NCBI RefSeq assembly: GCF_900112425.1
Contig: NZ_FOLP01000028.1
Location: 1 to 64,000, forward strand
Length of the DNA: 64,000 bases
Source of the DNA: Variovorax sp. OK212
GTDB lineage: Bacteria > Pseudomonadota > Gammaproteobacteria > Burkholderiales > Burkholderiaceae_C
Direction of reading: 5' to 3'
Part shown: piece after piece, positions 24,664 through 32,756 of the stretch
How positions within the stretch are numbered: position 1 is the stretch's first letter
Layout: each line of letters opens with the position of its first letter
Notes under the pieces: model-generated
What the model saw: the letters and a program-made list of their open reading frames with translations, nothing else
What the model was told of the DNA's origin: nothing
Databases searched by the model: none
Made by a program: the position numbers and the translations under genes

Positions 24664-26201
24664 GCCGCGGCCCGCGCCAGCACGGGTTGCAGCGTGGCCC
24701 AGGCCGCGCGCGCGTCGGCGTCGAAGGTCGGCACCAGCGTGTCGCGCTCGGCCCAGGCCTGCGTGAGCGGCCCGCCGGTCCACGCCGGTGTCACGCCTGC
24801 AAGGCAGGCTGCGACGTCGAGGAAGGCCGGGTCGCCCGCGTTGGGGCGCGCCGCATACCGCACGGCCGCCTGAACTTGGGCGGCCGCCAGCGTGCCTCGC
24901 AGGCCCTGCAGCACACTGCCGTGGCCGCGGGTGCGCCAGGGCAGCGACCACAGCCGGGCCGCAAGGCTGGCGATGGCAGCAGCCGCCGCATCGTCGGCAC
25001 CCACGATCTCCAGCACGCGGCCGTACGGCCCGGCCGGCGACAGCACCGCAACGGGCACGCCGTCGTCGCCGGCGGACGCAGGCTCGTCGAGCACGCGCAG
25101 CGCCACCTGCGTGTGCCGGCCCTGCGTGTCGACCAGCTCGAGCGTGTCGGGCGGCAGCGTGGAGTCGGGCGCCTGCGGCAGCTTCACCTTGGCGAGCGCA
25201 TCGGTCCACGCGCGCCGCGACGCTCCGATGGCGCCGACGCCGATGCGCTCGATGCGCACGCCTTCGGGCGCGGCCAGTTCGCGCTCGGCCCGCAGCCGCT
25301 CGAGGAACAGCGTGCGCACCATGTTGCCCGCCACCGGGTTGAACATGAGCCGCAGGAACTGTGTCATCTCGACGTCGGTGGCTTCGGCGAGCGGCAGGCG
25401 CGCGCCCTTGAGCACGCTGTCGACGATCGCGCTGTAGGCCGGGTAGAGCGCGAAGTCCGCCTCCGCGACGCCGTGGCGCAGCGCGATGCCGCGCGCCGTG
25501 TCTTCGCTCCACGCCGGCACGTCGGCCTGTGCCAGGCGGGAGAATTTCGCCTGCGCGTCGCAGGTCTGGCCGTGCATGGCGCGTGCCGCGGCCTTGGCCT
25601 CGTCGAGCAGCTGCGCCACAGGAACCTGTCGCGCGAAGATGCCGAGCCGAACGGCGTCGGCGGGGTTGATCGAACGGCCGCTCAGCAGCAGGTCGATGCC
25701 CGCCTCGAAGCCGGCAAGGCGCGGCAGCCGCTGCGTGCCGCCCGCGCCGGGCAGCAGGCCCCAGCGCACCTCGGGCACGCCGAGCTGGGTGCGCGGGTCG
25801 TCCGTCACCAGCCGCACGCGGCAGGCCAGCGCAAGCTCGAGCCCGCCGCCGAGCGCGATGCCGTTGACGGCCGCCACCCAGGGCTTGGCGGAGGCCTCGA
25901 GGCGCACGAACTGCCGGCCCAGCCGGCCGCACAGCGCGAACATCTCGTCGTGCGTGCCACGGCGCGCGCGCTCGGTGAAGCCGCGCACCATCACCAGGTC
26001 GGCACCGGCCAGGAAGGTCGGCTTGGCCGAGGTGACGACCACGCTGCGCACCGCGTCGTCGCTTTCGGCGCGGTCCATCAGCGCGTCGAGCGCGTCCATC
26101 AGTTCGGTGGAAAAGACGTTCATCGAACGCCCCGGCATGTCGATGGTGGCGACGAGCACGCCGTCGGCATCGAGCGCGGTCTGGATCAGCGTGGGTTCCA
26201 C
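24660..26201 (-). CDS. Enoyl-CoA hydratase, FadJ-like N-terminal domain with unusual C-terminal region
   Basis: A 513-residue protein. Residues 1-~200 are a crotonase with both catalytic Glu-bearing segments (GGGLELALACRV and GVPEVRWGLLPGAGGTQRLPR) and the oxyanion-hole motif FLAGADL. Residues ~270-310 match the linker helix of FadB/FadJ. The expected NAD-binding Rossmann start (VAVLGAGLMG) appears only as IERIGVGAIGA and no dehydrogenase signature follows. The remaining ~190 residues are Ala-rich with no recognised motif. The protein should hydrate enoyl-CoA but probably cannot oxidise the product; a separate 3-hydroxyacyl-CoA dehydrogenase lies at 51,216. It follows badI by 22 nt. Confidence 0.87.
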   Translation of the reverse strand: MEPTLIQTALDADGVLVATIDMPGRSMNVFSTELMDALDALMDRAESDDAVRSVVVTSAKPTFLAGADLVMVRGFTERARRGTHDEMFALCGRLGRQFVRLEASAKPWVAAVNGIALGGGLELALACRVRLVTDDPRTQLGVPEVRWGLLPGAGGTQRLPRLAGFEAGIDLLLSGRSINPADAVRLGIFARQVPVAQLLDEAKAAARAMHGQTCDAQAKFSRLAQADVPAWSEDTARGIALRHGVAEADFALYPAYSAIVDSVLKGARLPLAEATDVEMTQFLRLMFNPVAGNMVRTLFLERLRAERELAAPEGVRIERIGVGAIGASRRAWTDALAKVKLPQAPDSTLPPDTLELVDTQGRHTQVALRVLDEPASAGDDGVPVAVLSPAGPYGRVLEIVGADDAAAAAIASLAARLWSLPWRTRGHGSVLQGLRGTLAAAQVQAAVRYAARPNAGDPAFLDVAACLAGVTPAWTGGPLTQAWAERDTLVPTFDADARAAWATLQPVLARAAA

Positions 26202-26223
26202 GTGGCGGTCTCCGGTCGCGCGC

Positions 26224-27018
26224 TCAGAGGTACTTCTTGAAGTCGGCCTTGCGGCGCTCGTTGAAGGCCTTCACGCCTTCCTTGGATTCGTCCGACTGGT
26301 AGTAGTGCTTCACGGTCTGGATGCCCAGGAAGCCGATGCCGCGGATGTTCTCGGTGTCGGCGTTGAACGAGCGCTTGGCGATGGTCAGCGCGGTCGGGCT
26401 CATCTCGTTGATCTCCTTGCACCACTGCTCGACTTCGGCGTCGAGCTGGTCGTGCGGCACCACCTTGTTGACCAGGCCCATCTTCTCGGCCTCGGCGGCG
26501 CTGTACTTGCGGCACAGGAACCAGATCTCGCGCGCCTTCTTCTCGCCCACGATGCGCGCGAGGTAGGCCGTGCCCCAGCCCGGATCGACCGAGCCGACCT
26601 TCGGGCCGACCTGGCCGAAGGTGGCCTTTTCACTGGCAATGGTCAGGTCGCACAGGGTGGCGAACACGTTGCCGCCGCCAATGGCGAAGCCCTGCACCTT
26701 GGCGATCGACACCTTGCGCAGGTCGCGCAGGGCGGTCTGCATCTCTTCGATGGGCATGCCCACCGTGCCGCGCGGGCCGTACAGGCCGTCTTCGCTCAGG
26801 TGTACCTTCTGGTCGCCGCCGGTGCAGAAGGCCTTGTCGCCGGCGCCCGAGAGCACCATCACGTTGGCGCTCTTTTCTTCGTCGGCGCGGCGCAGGCCGT
26901 CGATGAGTTCTTCCAGCGTCTGGTTGCGAAAGGCGTTGTACACCTCGGGGCGGTTGATGGTGATGTTCACGACGCCGTCGCGCACTTCGTAGAGGATGTC
27001 CTTGTATGGCTTGCTCAT
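26224..27018 (-). CDS. badI: 2-ketocyclohexanecarboxyl-CoA hydrolase (ring-opening)
   Basis: A 264-residue crotonase-family enzyme that opens the ring of 2-ketocyclohexanecarboxyl-CoA to give pimeloyl-CoA. It closely follows remembered R. palustris BadI: DKAFCTGGDQ, RGTVGMPIEEMQTALRDL, VQGFAIGGGNV, FGQVGPKVGSVDPGWGTAYLAR, VGEKKAREIW and SPTALTIAKRSFNADT. The GSVDPG segment with its Asp is distinctive relative to ordinary hydratases, and the related MenB uses similar residues. It is 28 nt after badH. Identification rests on motif memory, not a search, but the match runs along the whole length. Confidence 0.9.
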   Translation of the reverse strand: MSKPYKDILYEVRDGVVNITINRPEVYNAFRNQTLEELIDGLRRADEEKSANVMVLSGAGDKAFCTGGDQKVHLSEDGLYGPRGTVGMPIEEMQTALRDLRKVSIAKVQGFAIGGGNVFATLCDLTIASEKATFGQVGPKVGSVDPGWGTAYLARIVGEKKAREIWFLCRKYSAAEAEKMGLVNKVVPHDQLDAEVEQWCKEINEMSPTALTIAKRSFNADTENIRGIGFLGIQTVKHYYQSDESKEGVKAFNERRKADFKKYL

Positions 27019-27046
27019 GTCTCTTTGCTCCTGTGTTCGTGTGTGT

Positions 27047-27817
27047 TCAACCGTGCATGCTCAGGCCGCCCGAGACGCTGATCGTCTGGCCGGTGATGAA
27101 GGCGGCGTCGTCGCTGGCCAGGAAGGCCACGAGGCCGGGGTAGTCGTCGGGCACGCCGATGCGCCCCAGGGGCACGCCGCGCACCATCGCGTCGCGGATC
27201 TTCTGGCCCTGCTCGCCGGTGCCGACGAAGGCGTCCATGGCGGGCGTGTCGGTCGGGCCCGGGCACACCGTGTTCACCGTGACGTTGCTGCGCGCCACTT
27301 CGCGCGCCAGTGCCTTGGCGAAGGCGATGGTCGCGCCCTTGCAGCCCGAATACACCACCTCGCCGGTGGAGCCCACGCGGCCCGCGTCGGATGCGATGTT
27401 GACCACGCGCCCGCTCTTGCGCGCGGCCATGCCCTGCGCCACGGCGTGCGTCATGTGCAGCGGGCCGAACCAGTTGATGGCCGTCACCTTCTTCCAGAAG
27501 GCCTCCTCGGTCTTGAGGAAGGGCATGGGCGTGTCCCAGCCGGCGTTGTTCACCAGGATGTCGGTGCCCGCGCCGGTGCTGCTCTCGAAGCTCTTCACCG
27601 CGGCGGTCACTGCGGCGTAGTCCGTGATGTCGCAGGCCACGGCCACGGCCTTGCCGTCGGCCGCCTCGATGGCCTTGACGGTGTCGCCGGCGCCGGCCTC
27701 GTTGATGTCGAACACGCCGACCGTCACGCCCTCGGCCGCCAGCCGCAGCGCAATGGCGCGGCCGATGCCGCTGCCCGCGCCCGTCACGATGGCGGTCTTG
27801 CCTTTGAGTCCTCGCAT
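27047..27817 (-). CDS. badH: 2-hydroxycyclohexanecarboxyl-CoA dehydrogenase
   Basis: A 256-residue SDR that would oxidise 2-hydroxy- to 2-ketocyclohexanecarboxyl-CoA with NAD+. The cofactor motif is VTGAGSGIGRAIA. NNAGWDTPMPF, VNIASDAGRVGSTGEVVYSGCKG (Ser-Tyr-Lys triad), VCPGPTDTPAM and FITGQTISVSGGLSMHG track BadH of R. palustris; NNAGWD and the SDAxRVGSxGE stretch are characteristic. It immediately precedes badI in the same order as in known loci. The ribosome-binding site (AGGAGA) is preceded by a long polypyrimidine tract in the mRNA. Confidence 0.9.
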   Translation of the reverse strand: MRGLKGKTAIVTGAGSGIGRAIALRLAAEGVTVGVFDINEAGAGDTVKAIEAADGKAVAVACDITDYAAVTAAVKSFESSTGAGTDILVNNAGWDTPMPFLKTEEAFWKKVTAINWFGPLHMTHAVAQGMAARKSGRVVNIASDAGRVGSTGEVVYSGCKGATIAFAKALAREVARSNVTVNTVCPGPTDTPAMDAFVGTGEQGQKIRDAMVRGVPLGRIGVPDDYPGLVAFLASDDAAFITGQTISVSGGLSMHG

Positions 27818-27832
27818 GGGGATGTCTCCTGT

Positions 27833-27874
27833 GGAAAAAGGGAAAAGGGAAAAGGGAAAAAAGAGAGAGAAAAA
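27833..27874. repeat. Polypurine tract with three GGGAAAA units
   Basis: About 42 nt are almost all purine on the plus strand, with exact 7-bp units at 27,840-27,860 followed by a GA run. It fills the space between the thiolase stop and the badH ribosome-binding site; the transcribed strand reads as a C/T-rich leader. Confidence 0.85.
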
Positions 27875-27883
27875 GCGGTTCGC

Positions 27884-29089
27884 TCAGGCGCCGTGGCGCC
27901 CGATGATCGACACCGCGCAAACGTTCTGGTGCGGATGGCCGCCCAGGTTCTCGGTCAGGCCCAGGTCGACGTGCTTGAGCTGCCGCTCGCCCGCGCGGCC
28001 CTGCAGCTGCAGGTACACCTCGTAGACCATGCGCAGGCCCGAGGCGCCGATGGGGTGGCCGAAGCACTTGAGGCCACCGTCGGTGCCGATGGGCAGCGCG
28101 CCGTCGCGGTCGAACAGGCCGTCGAGCACGTCGTGGATCACGCGGCCGGGCGCGCTGAAGCCCAGGTCTTCCATCGTCACGGCCTCGGCAATCGAGAAGC
28201 AGTCGTGCACCTCGGCCATCTGCAGCTGGCGCCGCGGCTCGGTGATGCCGGCGGCGGCATAGGCGCGCGCGCCGGCCGTGCGGGCGGTGGCGATGTGCGC
28301 GCCGTCCCAGTTGCTGAAGCTGGCCTCCTCGCCGTTGCTGACGGAGACCTCCAGCGCCTTGATGGTGATCAGCTCCGCACCGGGCCGCAGCGCACGCGCG
28401 ATCTCCGGCGTGGTGAGGATCGCGCAGGCCGAGCCGTCGCTCACGCCGCTGCAGTCGTACAGGCCCAGCGGCGCGGCGATGGTCATCGCCTTCAGCACGT
28501 CTTCCTCGGTGATCTTGTTGCGCAGGTGCGCCTTGGGGTTGAGCGCCGCGTTGGCGTGGCTCTTCACCGAAATGTGCGCCATCGCGCGCTTCAGGTCGGC
28601 CATCGGCACGCCGTGCTTGGCCGCATAGGCCGAGGCCAGCTGTGCGAAGGCACCCGGCGCGGTCGAGTTGGGCAGCCACAGGTCGTTGGCCACGCCGCGC
28701 GTGCGCACGGGCAGGCCGCCGTAGCCGGTGTCTTTTAGCTTCTCCACGCCCAGCGCCAGCACGATGTCATAGGCGCCCGAAGCCACCGCGTAGGCCGCGC
28801 CGCGCAGTGCTTCGGTGCCGGTGGCGCAGGCGTTTTCGACGCGGGTGGCGGCAATGCGCGGCAGCCGCAGCGCCTGGGCCAGCGGACCGGCCGTCTTGCC
28901 GACGTTGTTCTCCTCCAGGCACACGCCGAACCAGGCAGCCTCGATCTGCTTGAAGTCGATGCCGGCGTCGGCCACGGCTTCGTTGAAGGCTTCGAGCATC
29001 AGGTCTTCGGGCCCGCAGTCCCAGCGCTCGCCGAAGCGCGAGCAGCCCATGCCGAGGATGGCGACCTTGTCGCGGATACCGGTGGCCAT
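27884..29089 (-). CDS. SCP-x-type thiolase (acetyl-CoA acetyltransferase family)
   Basis: A 401-residue thiolase of the sterol-carrier/archaeal subgroup. Catalytic Cys lies in VENACATGTEALRGAAYAV (~90-105). The His motif is GHPIGASGLRMVYE, and the end reads ENLGGHPHQNVCAVSIIG. This group needs, or works with, a DUF35 partner protein. Its ATG overlaps by one base the stop of the upstream HMG-CoA-synthase-like/DUF35 gene, strongly implying a complex. Its likely role is thiolytic or retro-aldol cleavage in degrading the chain after ring opening. Confidence 0.9.
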   Translation of the reverse strand: MATGIRDKVAILGMGCSRFGERWDCGPEDLMLEAFNEAVADAGIDFKQIEAAWFGVCLEENNVGKTAGPLAQALRLPRIAATRVENACATGTEALRGAAYAVASGAYDIVLALGVEKLKDTGYGGLPVRTRGVANDLWLPNSTAPGAFAQLASAYAAKHGVPMADLKRAMAHISVKSHANAALNPKAHLRNKITEEDVLKAMTIAAPLGLYDCSGVSDGSACAILTTPEIARALRPGAELITIKALEVSVSNGEEASFSNWDGAHIATARTAGARAYAAAGITEPRRQLQMAEVHDCFSIAEAVTMEDLGFSAPGRVIHDVLDGLFDRDGALPIGTDGGLKCFGHPIGASGLRMVYEVYLQLQGRAGERQLKHVDLGLTENLGGHPHQNVCAVSIIGRHGA

Positions 29090-30573
29090 CAGCGTGCTCC
29101 CGTCGTGGAGGCCGGTAAGGCCTGGGAAGCCGCTGGGCGCACGGGCGTGGCCTTCCAGAAGTAGCGCCGGAAGCCGCGCTGGTGGTCGAACTCCTTCACG
29201 CGGTAGACCATGCGCAGCGGCAGGCCCACTTCGAGCTCGCCGACGTCGGTGTCGGTGAACTCCATCAGCACGCGGCCGCCGCCCTCGAAGTCGATGTGGC
29301 CGAACTGGAAGGGCGGGTCGGGCGTGTAGCCCAGGAAATCGGTGGTGTGCGACATGACGCGGGCCGGTGTGTCGGCCAGGTAGGTGGGGGCCTGCGTGTC
29401 CTGCGCGCGGCACTCGGGGTTCACGCACAGGCGCGCCCGCGGAAACTGCACGGTGCCGCAGGCGCTGCAGCGCCCGGCCTCGAAGCGCGAGGCGCGGGCA
29501 TGGTCGCGCCAGGCGGCGGTGAGCGCGGTCTTGTTGTCCATCTCGGCGCGCATGCCCCAGGCCAGGTCGATCTGGCGGGTGAACGACAGGTACTTCATGT
29601 AGCTGGTTTCGGCTCGACCTTCGTCGGGCACGGGGCCGGGGCAGGGCACGGCGGTGCGGCGCAGCAGCAGCGCGTCGCAGCCGCTGCCGAAGGCCGCGAC
29701 CAGCACCAGCGCGCCGGGCGCCGCGGCGCGCAGGGCGATGTCGAGCATGGCCAGCGGCTGCGCGCAGCCCAGGTCGCCCACGCTGTCGTGCTCGGCCGAC
29801 ACCAGCGCCGCGGGCGCAATGCCCAGCTTCTTCGCCACCGCATCGTTGATGCGCGCGAGCGGCGCGGGCATGGCGAACTGCGTGACATCGCCGGCCGAAA
29901 CGCCGCCGTCCTTCAGGCACTGGCGCAGCGTGGCCACGGCGATCTTCATGTAGCCCTCGTCGCGCACCCAGCGCTCTTCCCAGCCGTACTCATGGTCGTC
30001 GCCGGTCTGGCGGAAGTGGTCGACCAGGTCGGCGTGCGTGCTGGCGCTGGCCACCAGCGTCGCGATGGCCGCGCCGCGGCCGACCAGCGCACCGGCGGCG
30101 CCGTCGCCGAAGATCATTTCCTGCGTGCTGGCCGGGCGCGCGATGCGTCGCTCCGATGCCAGCAGCATCTGCGGCGCGGTAACCGCGGGGCGGCGCAGTG
30201 CCGCGGCAAGTTCGGTGAGCGCGGCGCGCTGGCTCGATGCCGTGTCGCGCAGCACGGCGTCGGGCGCGATGCCGACGGCCGACGCCACGATGCCCGCGTT
30301 CAGCCGCTCGGCGAAGGGCAGGGTGGTGGAGGCCAGTGTCAACTCCGCGACAGCGGTGCCGGGCGATGCCGTGCGCAGCTGACGCGCGGCCTCGATGGCC
30401 ATGGTCACGCTGTCTTCATCCCAGTTGGCCATGGCGCGGCGGCCCCTGGCGAGCGACTTCAGGCCCGGGGCCATCCAGCGGTGCTGCGCCAGCACGTCGC
30501 CGCGCTCCAGGCGCAACCGCGGCACGTAGCGCGTGGTGGCGAGCAGGCCGAATTCGTTGCTTTCTTCGTTCAT
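29089..30573 (-). CDS. HMG-CoA-synthase-like protein fused to a DUF35 zinc-ribbon/OB domain
   Basis: A 494-residue two-part protein; the start MNEESNEFGLLATTRYVPRL is chosen because the family begins at that strand. Residues ~8-330 follow the HMGCS/KAS-III fold (NWDEDSVTMAIEAAR, LTLASTTLPFAERLNAG, FGDGAAGALVG, AAFGSGCDALL). The nucleophilic Cys position reads DTASSQRAAL, with no Cys. Residues ~385-490 are DUF35: a four-Cys ribbon (CSACGTVQFPRARLCVNPEC), then an OB fold (DFLGYTPDPPFQFGHIDFEGGG). It is the first gene of the nine-gene minus operon. It probably scaffolds the thiolase and presents substrate rather than condensing acyl groups itself. Confidence 0.85.
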   Translation of the reverse strand: MNEESNEFGLLATTRYVPRLRLERGDVLAQHRWMAPGLKSLARGRRAMANWDEDSVTMAIEAARQLRTASPGTAVAELTLASTTLPFAERLNAGIVASAVGIAPDAVLRDTASSQRAALTELAAALRRPAVTAPQMLLASERRIARPASTQEMIFGDGAAGALVGRGAAIATLVASASTHADLVDHFRQTGDDHEYGWEERWVRDEGYMKIAVATLRQCLKDGGVSAGDVTQFAMPAPLARINDAVAKKLGIAPAALVSAEHDSVGDLGCAQPLAMLDIALRAAAPGALVLVAAFGSGCDALLLRRTAVPCPGPVPDEGRAETSYMKYLSFTRQIDLAWGMRAEMDNKTALTAAWRDHARASRFEAGRCSACGTVQFPRARLCVNPECRAQDTQAPTYLADTPARVMSHTTDFLGYTPDPPFQFGHIDFEGGGRVLMEFTDTDVGELEVGLPLRMVYRVKEFDHQRGFRRYFWKATPVRPAASQALPASTTGAR

Positions 30574-30601
30574 GGATATTCGCGTCGGCACGTCAGCCTG
30601 C

Positions 30602-30611
30602 TGTACATCAT
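30602..30611 (+). promoter_or_regulatory. TGTACATCAT element
   Basis: This exact 10-mer also occurs at 20,962-20,971, and TGTACAACAT occurs at 35,091-35,100. All three lie in promoter regions next to a TACGGTAGCGTA-type site. It may be a second regulator site or promoter element. Confidence 0.35.
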
Positions 30612-30625
30612 CATGTGGCACATGG

Positions 30626-30637
30626 TACGCTAGCGCA
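30626..30637 (+). promoter_or_regulatory. TACGGTAGCGTA-type motif, divergent promoter of the badHI operon and the SDR operon
   Basis: TACGCTAGCGCA matches 10 of 12 positions. It lies 52 nt before the minus start (30,573) and 76 nt before the plus start (30,714), so a protein bound here could control both directions. Confidence 0.55.
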
Positions 30638-30713
30638 CGATATTTCCGCAAGCCGGATTCGAGATGGCGGGCAGGGGTTTACCCTCGACGGCGGCGAAAA
30701 GAAGGAGACAGAT

Positions 30714-31628
30714 GTGAGCAAGCTTCTCGAAGGCAAGGTAGCCCTTGTCACAGGCGGCGGACGCGGCCTTGGGCGCGGCATTGCGCTGGCCATGGCGCAG
30801 GCCGGCGCCAAGGTGGTGGTGAACGACCTGGGCGCATCGCTAGACGGGCAACTCGACCATGAGCAGCCCGCCAGCGAGGTGGTCGCCGCCATCAAGGCGA
30901 TGGGCGGCGAGGCCATCAGCGACGGTGGCTCGGTGTCCGACTGGAACGCCGCGGCGAAGATGGTCGAGGCGGCGGTCGACACCTTCGGGCGCATCGACAT
31001 CGTCGTCAACAACGCGGGCATCCTGCGCGACGTGATGTTCCACCGCATGAGCGAGCCCGAGTTCGACGCGGTGCTCGCGGTCCACCTGAAGGGCAGCTTC
31101 AACGTCAGCCGCGCGGCGGCGCCGCACTTCAAGGCACAGGGCAGCGGCTCCTACGTGCACATGACGTCGACGTCAGGGCTGATCGGCAACTTCGGCCAGG
31201 CCAACTACAGCGCAGCCAAGCTCGGCATCGTGGGCTTGTCGAAATCCATCGCGCTCGACATGCAGAAGTTCGGCGTGCGCTCCAATGCCGTCGCGCCCTT
31301 CGCCTGGACCCGCATGATCGACTCGATTCCCAGCGAGACGCCCGAGCAGAAGAAGCGCGTCGAAGGGCTGAAGAAGCTGGTGCCCGAGCGCGTGGCGCCG
31401 TTCGTGGTCGGCCTGTGCGCCGACGCGGCGAGCGACGTCAGCGGCCAGGTCTTCGGCGTGCGCAACAACGAGATCTACCTTTTCAGCCAGCCCCGGCCCA
31501 TCCGCAGCGCGCACTGCGGCGAAGGCTGGACGCCCGAAGGCGTGCTCGACACCGCACTGCCCATGCTGCGCGCCGCCTTCTTCCCGCTGGACCGCTCGGG
31601 TGACGTGTTCACCTGGGACCCGGTCTGA
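30714..31628 (+). CDS. Short-chain dehydrogenase/reductase (17-beta-HSD/multifunctional-protein-like)
   Basis: A 304-residue SDR. The GTG at 30,714 follows AAGGAG at good spacing; an ATG two bases earlier is out of frame. VTGGGRGLGRGIALAMAQAGAKVVVNDLGAS at the N-terminus, with Asn-Asp-Leu-Gly, is typical of the peroxisomal multifunctional-enzyme-like SDRs. NNAGILRD, TSTSGLIGNFGQANYSAAK (Ser/Tyr/Lys) and FAWTRM follow. It should oxidise a 3-hydroxyacyl-CoA with NAD+. A C-terminal ~60-residue tail after the core is a family feature. It is first in a plus operon with a BKACE gene. Confidence 0.9.
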   Translation: MSKLLEGKVALVTGGGRGLGRGIALAMAQAGAKVVVNDLGASLDGQLDHEQPASEVVAAIKAMGGEAISDGGSVSDWNAAAKMVEAAVDTFGRIDIVVNNAGILRDVMFHRMSEPEFDAVLAVHLKGSFNVSRAAAPHFKAQGSGSYVHMTSTSGLIGNFGQANYSAAKLGIVGLSKSIALDMQKFGVRSNAVAPFAWTRMIDSIPSETPEQKKRVEGLKKLVPERVAPFVVGLCADAASDVSGQVFGVRNNEIYLFSQPRPIRSAHCGEGWTPEGVLDTALPMLRAAFFPLDRSGDVFTWDPV

Positions 31629-31679
31629 CCGGCACGAGCCGCATCTTTTTCAACGTCCCCCCATCCAGAGGAACCACGC

Positions 31680-32612
31680 ATGTCCGCACAGAAGAAAGTG
31701 ATCATCACCTGCGCCGTCACGGGCGCGATCCATACGCCCTCGATGTCGCCGCACCTGCCCATCACCGCGCAGGAAATCGCCGATGCCGCGGTGGGCGCGG
31801 TCGAGGCCGGCGCGGCCATCATCCACCTGCATGCGCGCGACCCGGTCACCGGCAAGCCCGACCAGCGGCCCGAGGCCTTCGTGCCGTTCCTGAAGGACAT
31901 CAAGGCGCGCAGCGATGCCGTCATCAACCTCACGACGGGCGGCTCGCCCTACATGACGGTGCAGGAACGCATGATGCCGGCCAAGGTGCTCAAGCCCGAG
32001 GTGGCGTCGATGAACATGGGCACCATGAACTTCGGCCTGTTCCCCATGCTGGAGCGCTTCAAGGAGTTCAAGCACGACTGGGAGCGTCCCTACCTGGAAG
32101 GCAGCAAGGACCTGATCTTCCGCAACACCTACGGCGACCTCGAAACGGTGCTGACCGAACTGTCGGCCAACCAGACGCGCTACGAGTTCGAGTGCTACGA
32201 CACCTCGCACCTGTACAACCTGGCGCACTTCGTCGACCGCGGGCTGGTGAAGGCGCCGTTCTTCGTGCAAACGGTGTTCGGCATCCTGGGCGGCATCGGC
32301 AGCCACCCCGACGACGTGATGCACATGAAGCGCACGGCCGACCGGCTCTTCGGCGCGGACTACCGCTGGTCGGTGCTCGGCGCGGGCCGCAGCCAGATGC
32401 CGATTGCCGCCATGTCGGCCTCGATGGGCGGCAACGTGCGCGTGGGCCTGGAAGACAGCCTCTGGATCGGCGCGGGCAAGCTGGCCGAGTCGAACGCGCA
32501 GCAGGTGCGCAAGGTGCGCGAGATCATCGAAGGCCTGGGCCTCGCCGTGGCCACGCCGGCCGAGGCGCGAGAGATCCTCGCGCTCAAGGGCAAGGACGCG
32601 GTCGCGTTCTAG
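31680..32612 (+). CDS. BKACE (DUF849) beta-keto acid cleavage enzyme, second copy
   Basis: A 310-residue protein of the 3-keto-5-aminohexanoate cleavage family. It starts KKVIITCAVTGAIHTPSMSPHLPIT, the usual short-form N-terminus. The zinc motif HLHARDP is at ~49-55, and NLTTGG and FGILGGIGSHPDD follow. It would exchange a beta-keto acid with acetyl-CoA to give acetoacetate and a new acyl-CoA. It lies 51 nt after the SDR, which could supply the beta-keto compound. Its sequence is far from the first copy at 7,509, so a different substrate is likely. Confidence 0.9.
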   Translation: MSAQKKVIITCAVTGAIHTPSMSPHLPITAQEIADAAVGAVEAGAAIIHLHARDPVTGKPDQRPEAFVPFLKDIKARSDAVINLTTGGSPYMTVQERMMPAKVLKPEVASMNMGTMNFGLFPMLERFKEFKHDWERPYLEGSKDLIFRNTYGDLETVLTELSANQTRYEFECYDTSHLYNLAHFVDRGLVKAPFFVQTVFGILGGIGSHPDDVMHMKRTADRLFGADYRWSVLGAGRSQMPIAAMSASMGGNVRVGLEDSLWIGAGKLAESNAQQVRKVREIIEGLGLAVATPAEAREILALKGKDAVAF

Positions 32613-32704
32613 TCCCCGTTGCGCCGAGCGCGCCACGGTTTGCCCTGGCGGTTGCATCCCGAGGGCCGCCGCGCTTGCGGAAGACAGTTCGTGCGCCGCT
32701 AGAA

Positions 32705-32720
32705 TGTAAGCATCATTACA
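32705..32720. promoter_or_regulatory. Inverted repeat before the MarR gene
   Basis: TGTAA (32,705-32,709) and TTACA (32,716-32,720) are exact inverted repeats spaced by GCATCA, 36 nt before the MarR start. Size and place suit a self-controlled MarR operator. Confidence 0.5.
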
Positions 32721-32756
32721 GTAAAAGGTCGTCGGCAAACGGCGGCCCCACGAACC

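Noticed and set aside
25021..25028. CCGTACGG, resembling the shared motif core
   Set aside because: It lies inside the FadJ-like coding sequence; the surrounding bases do not match the rest of the motif.
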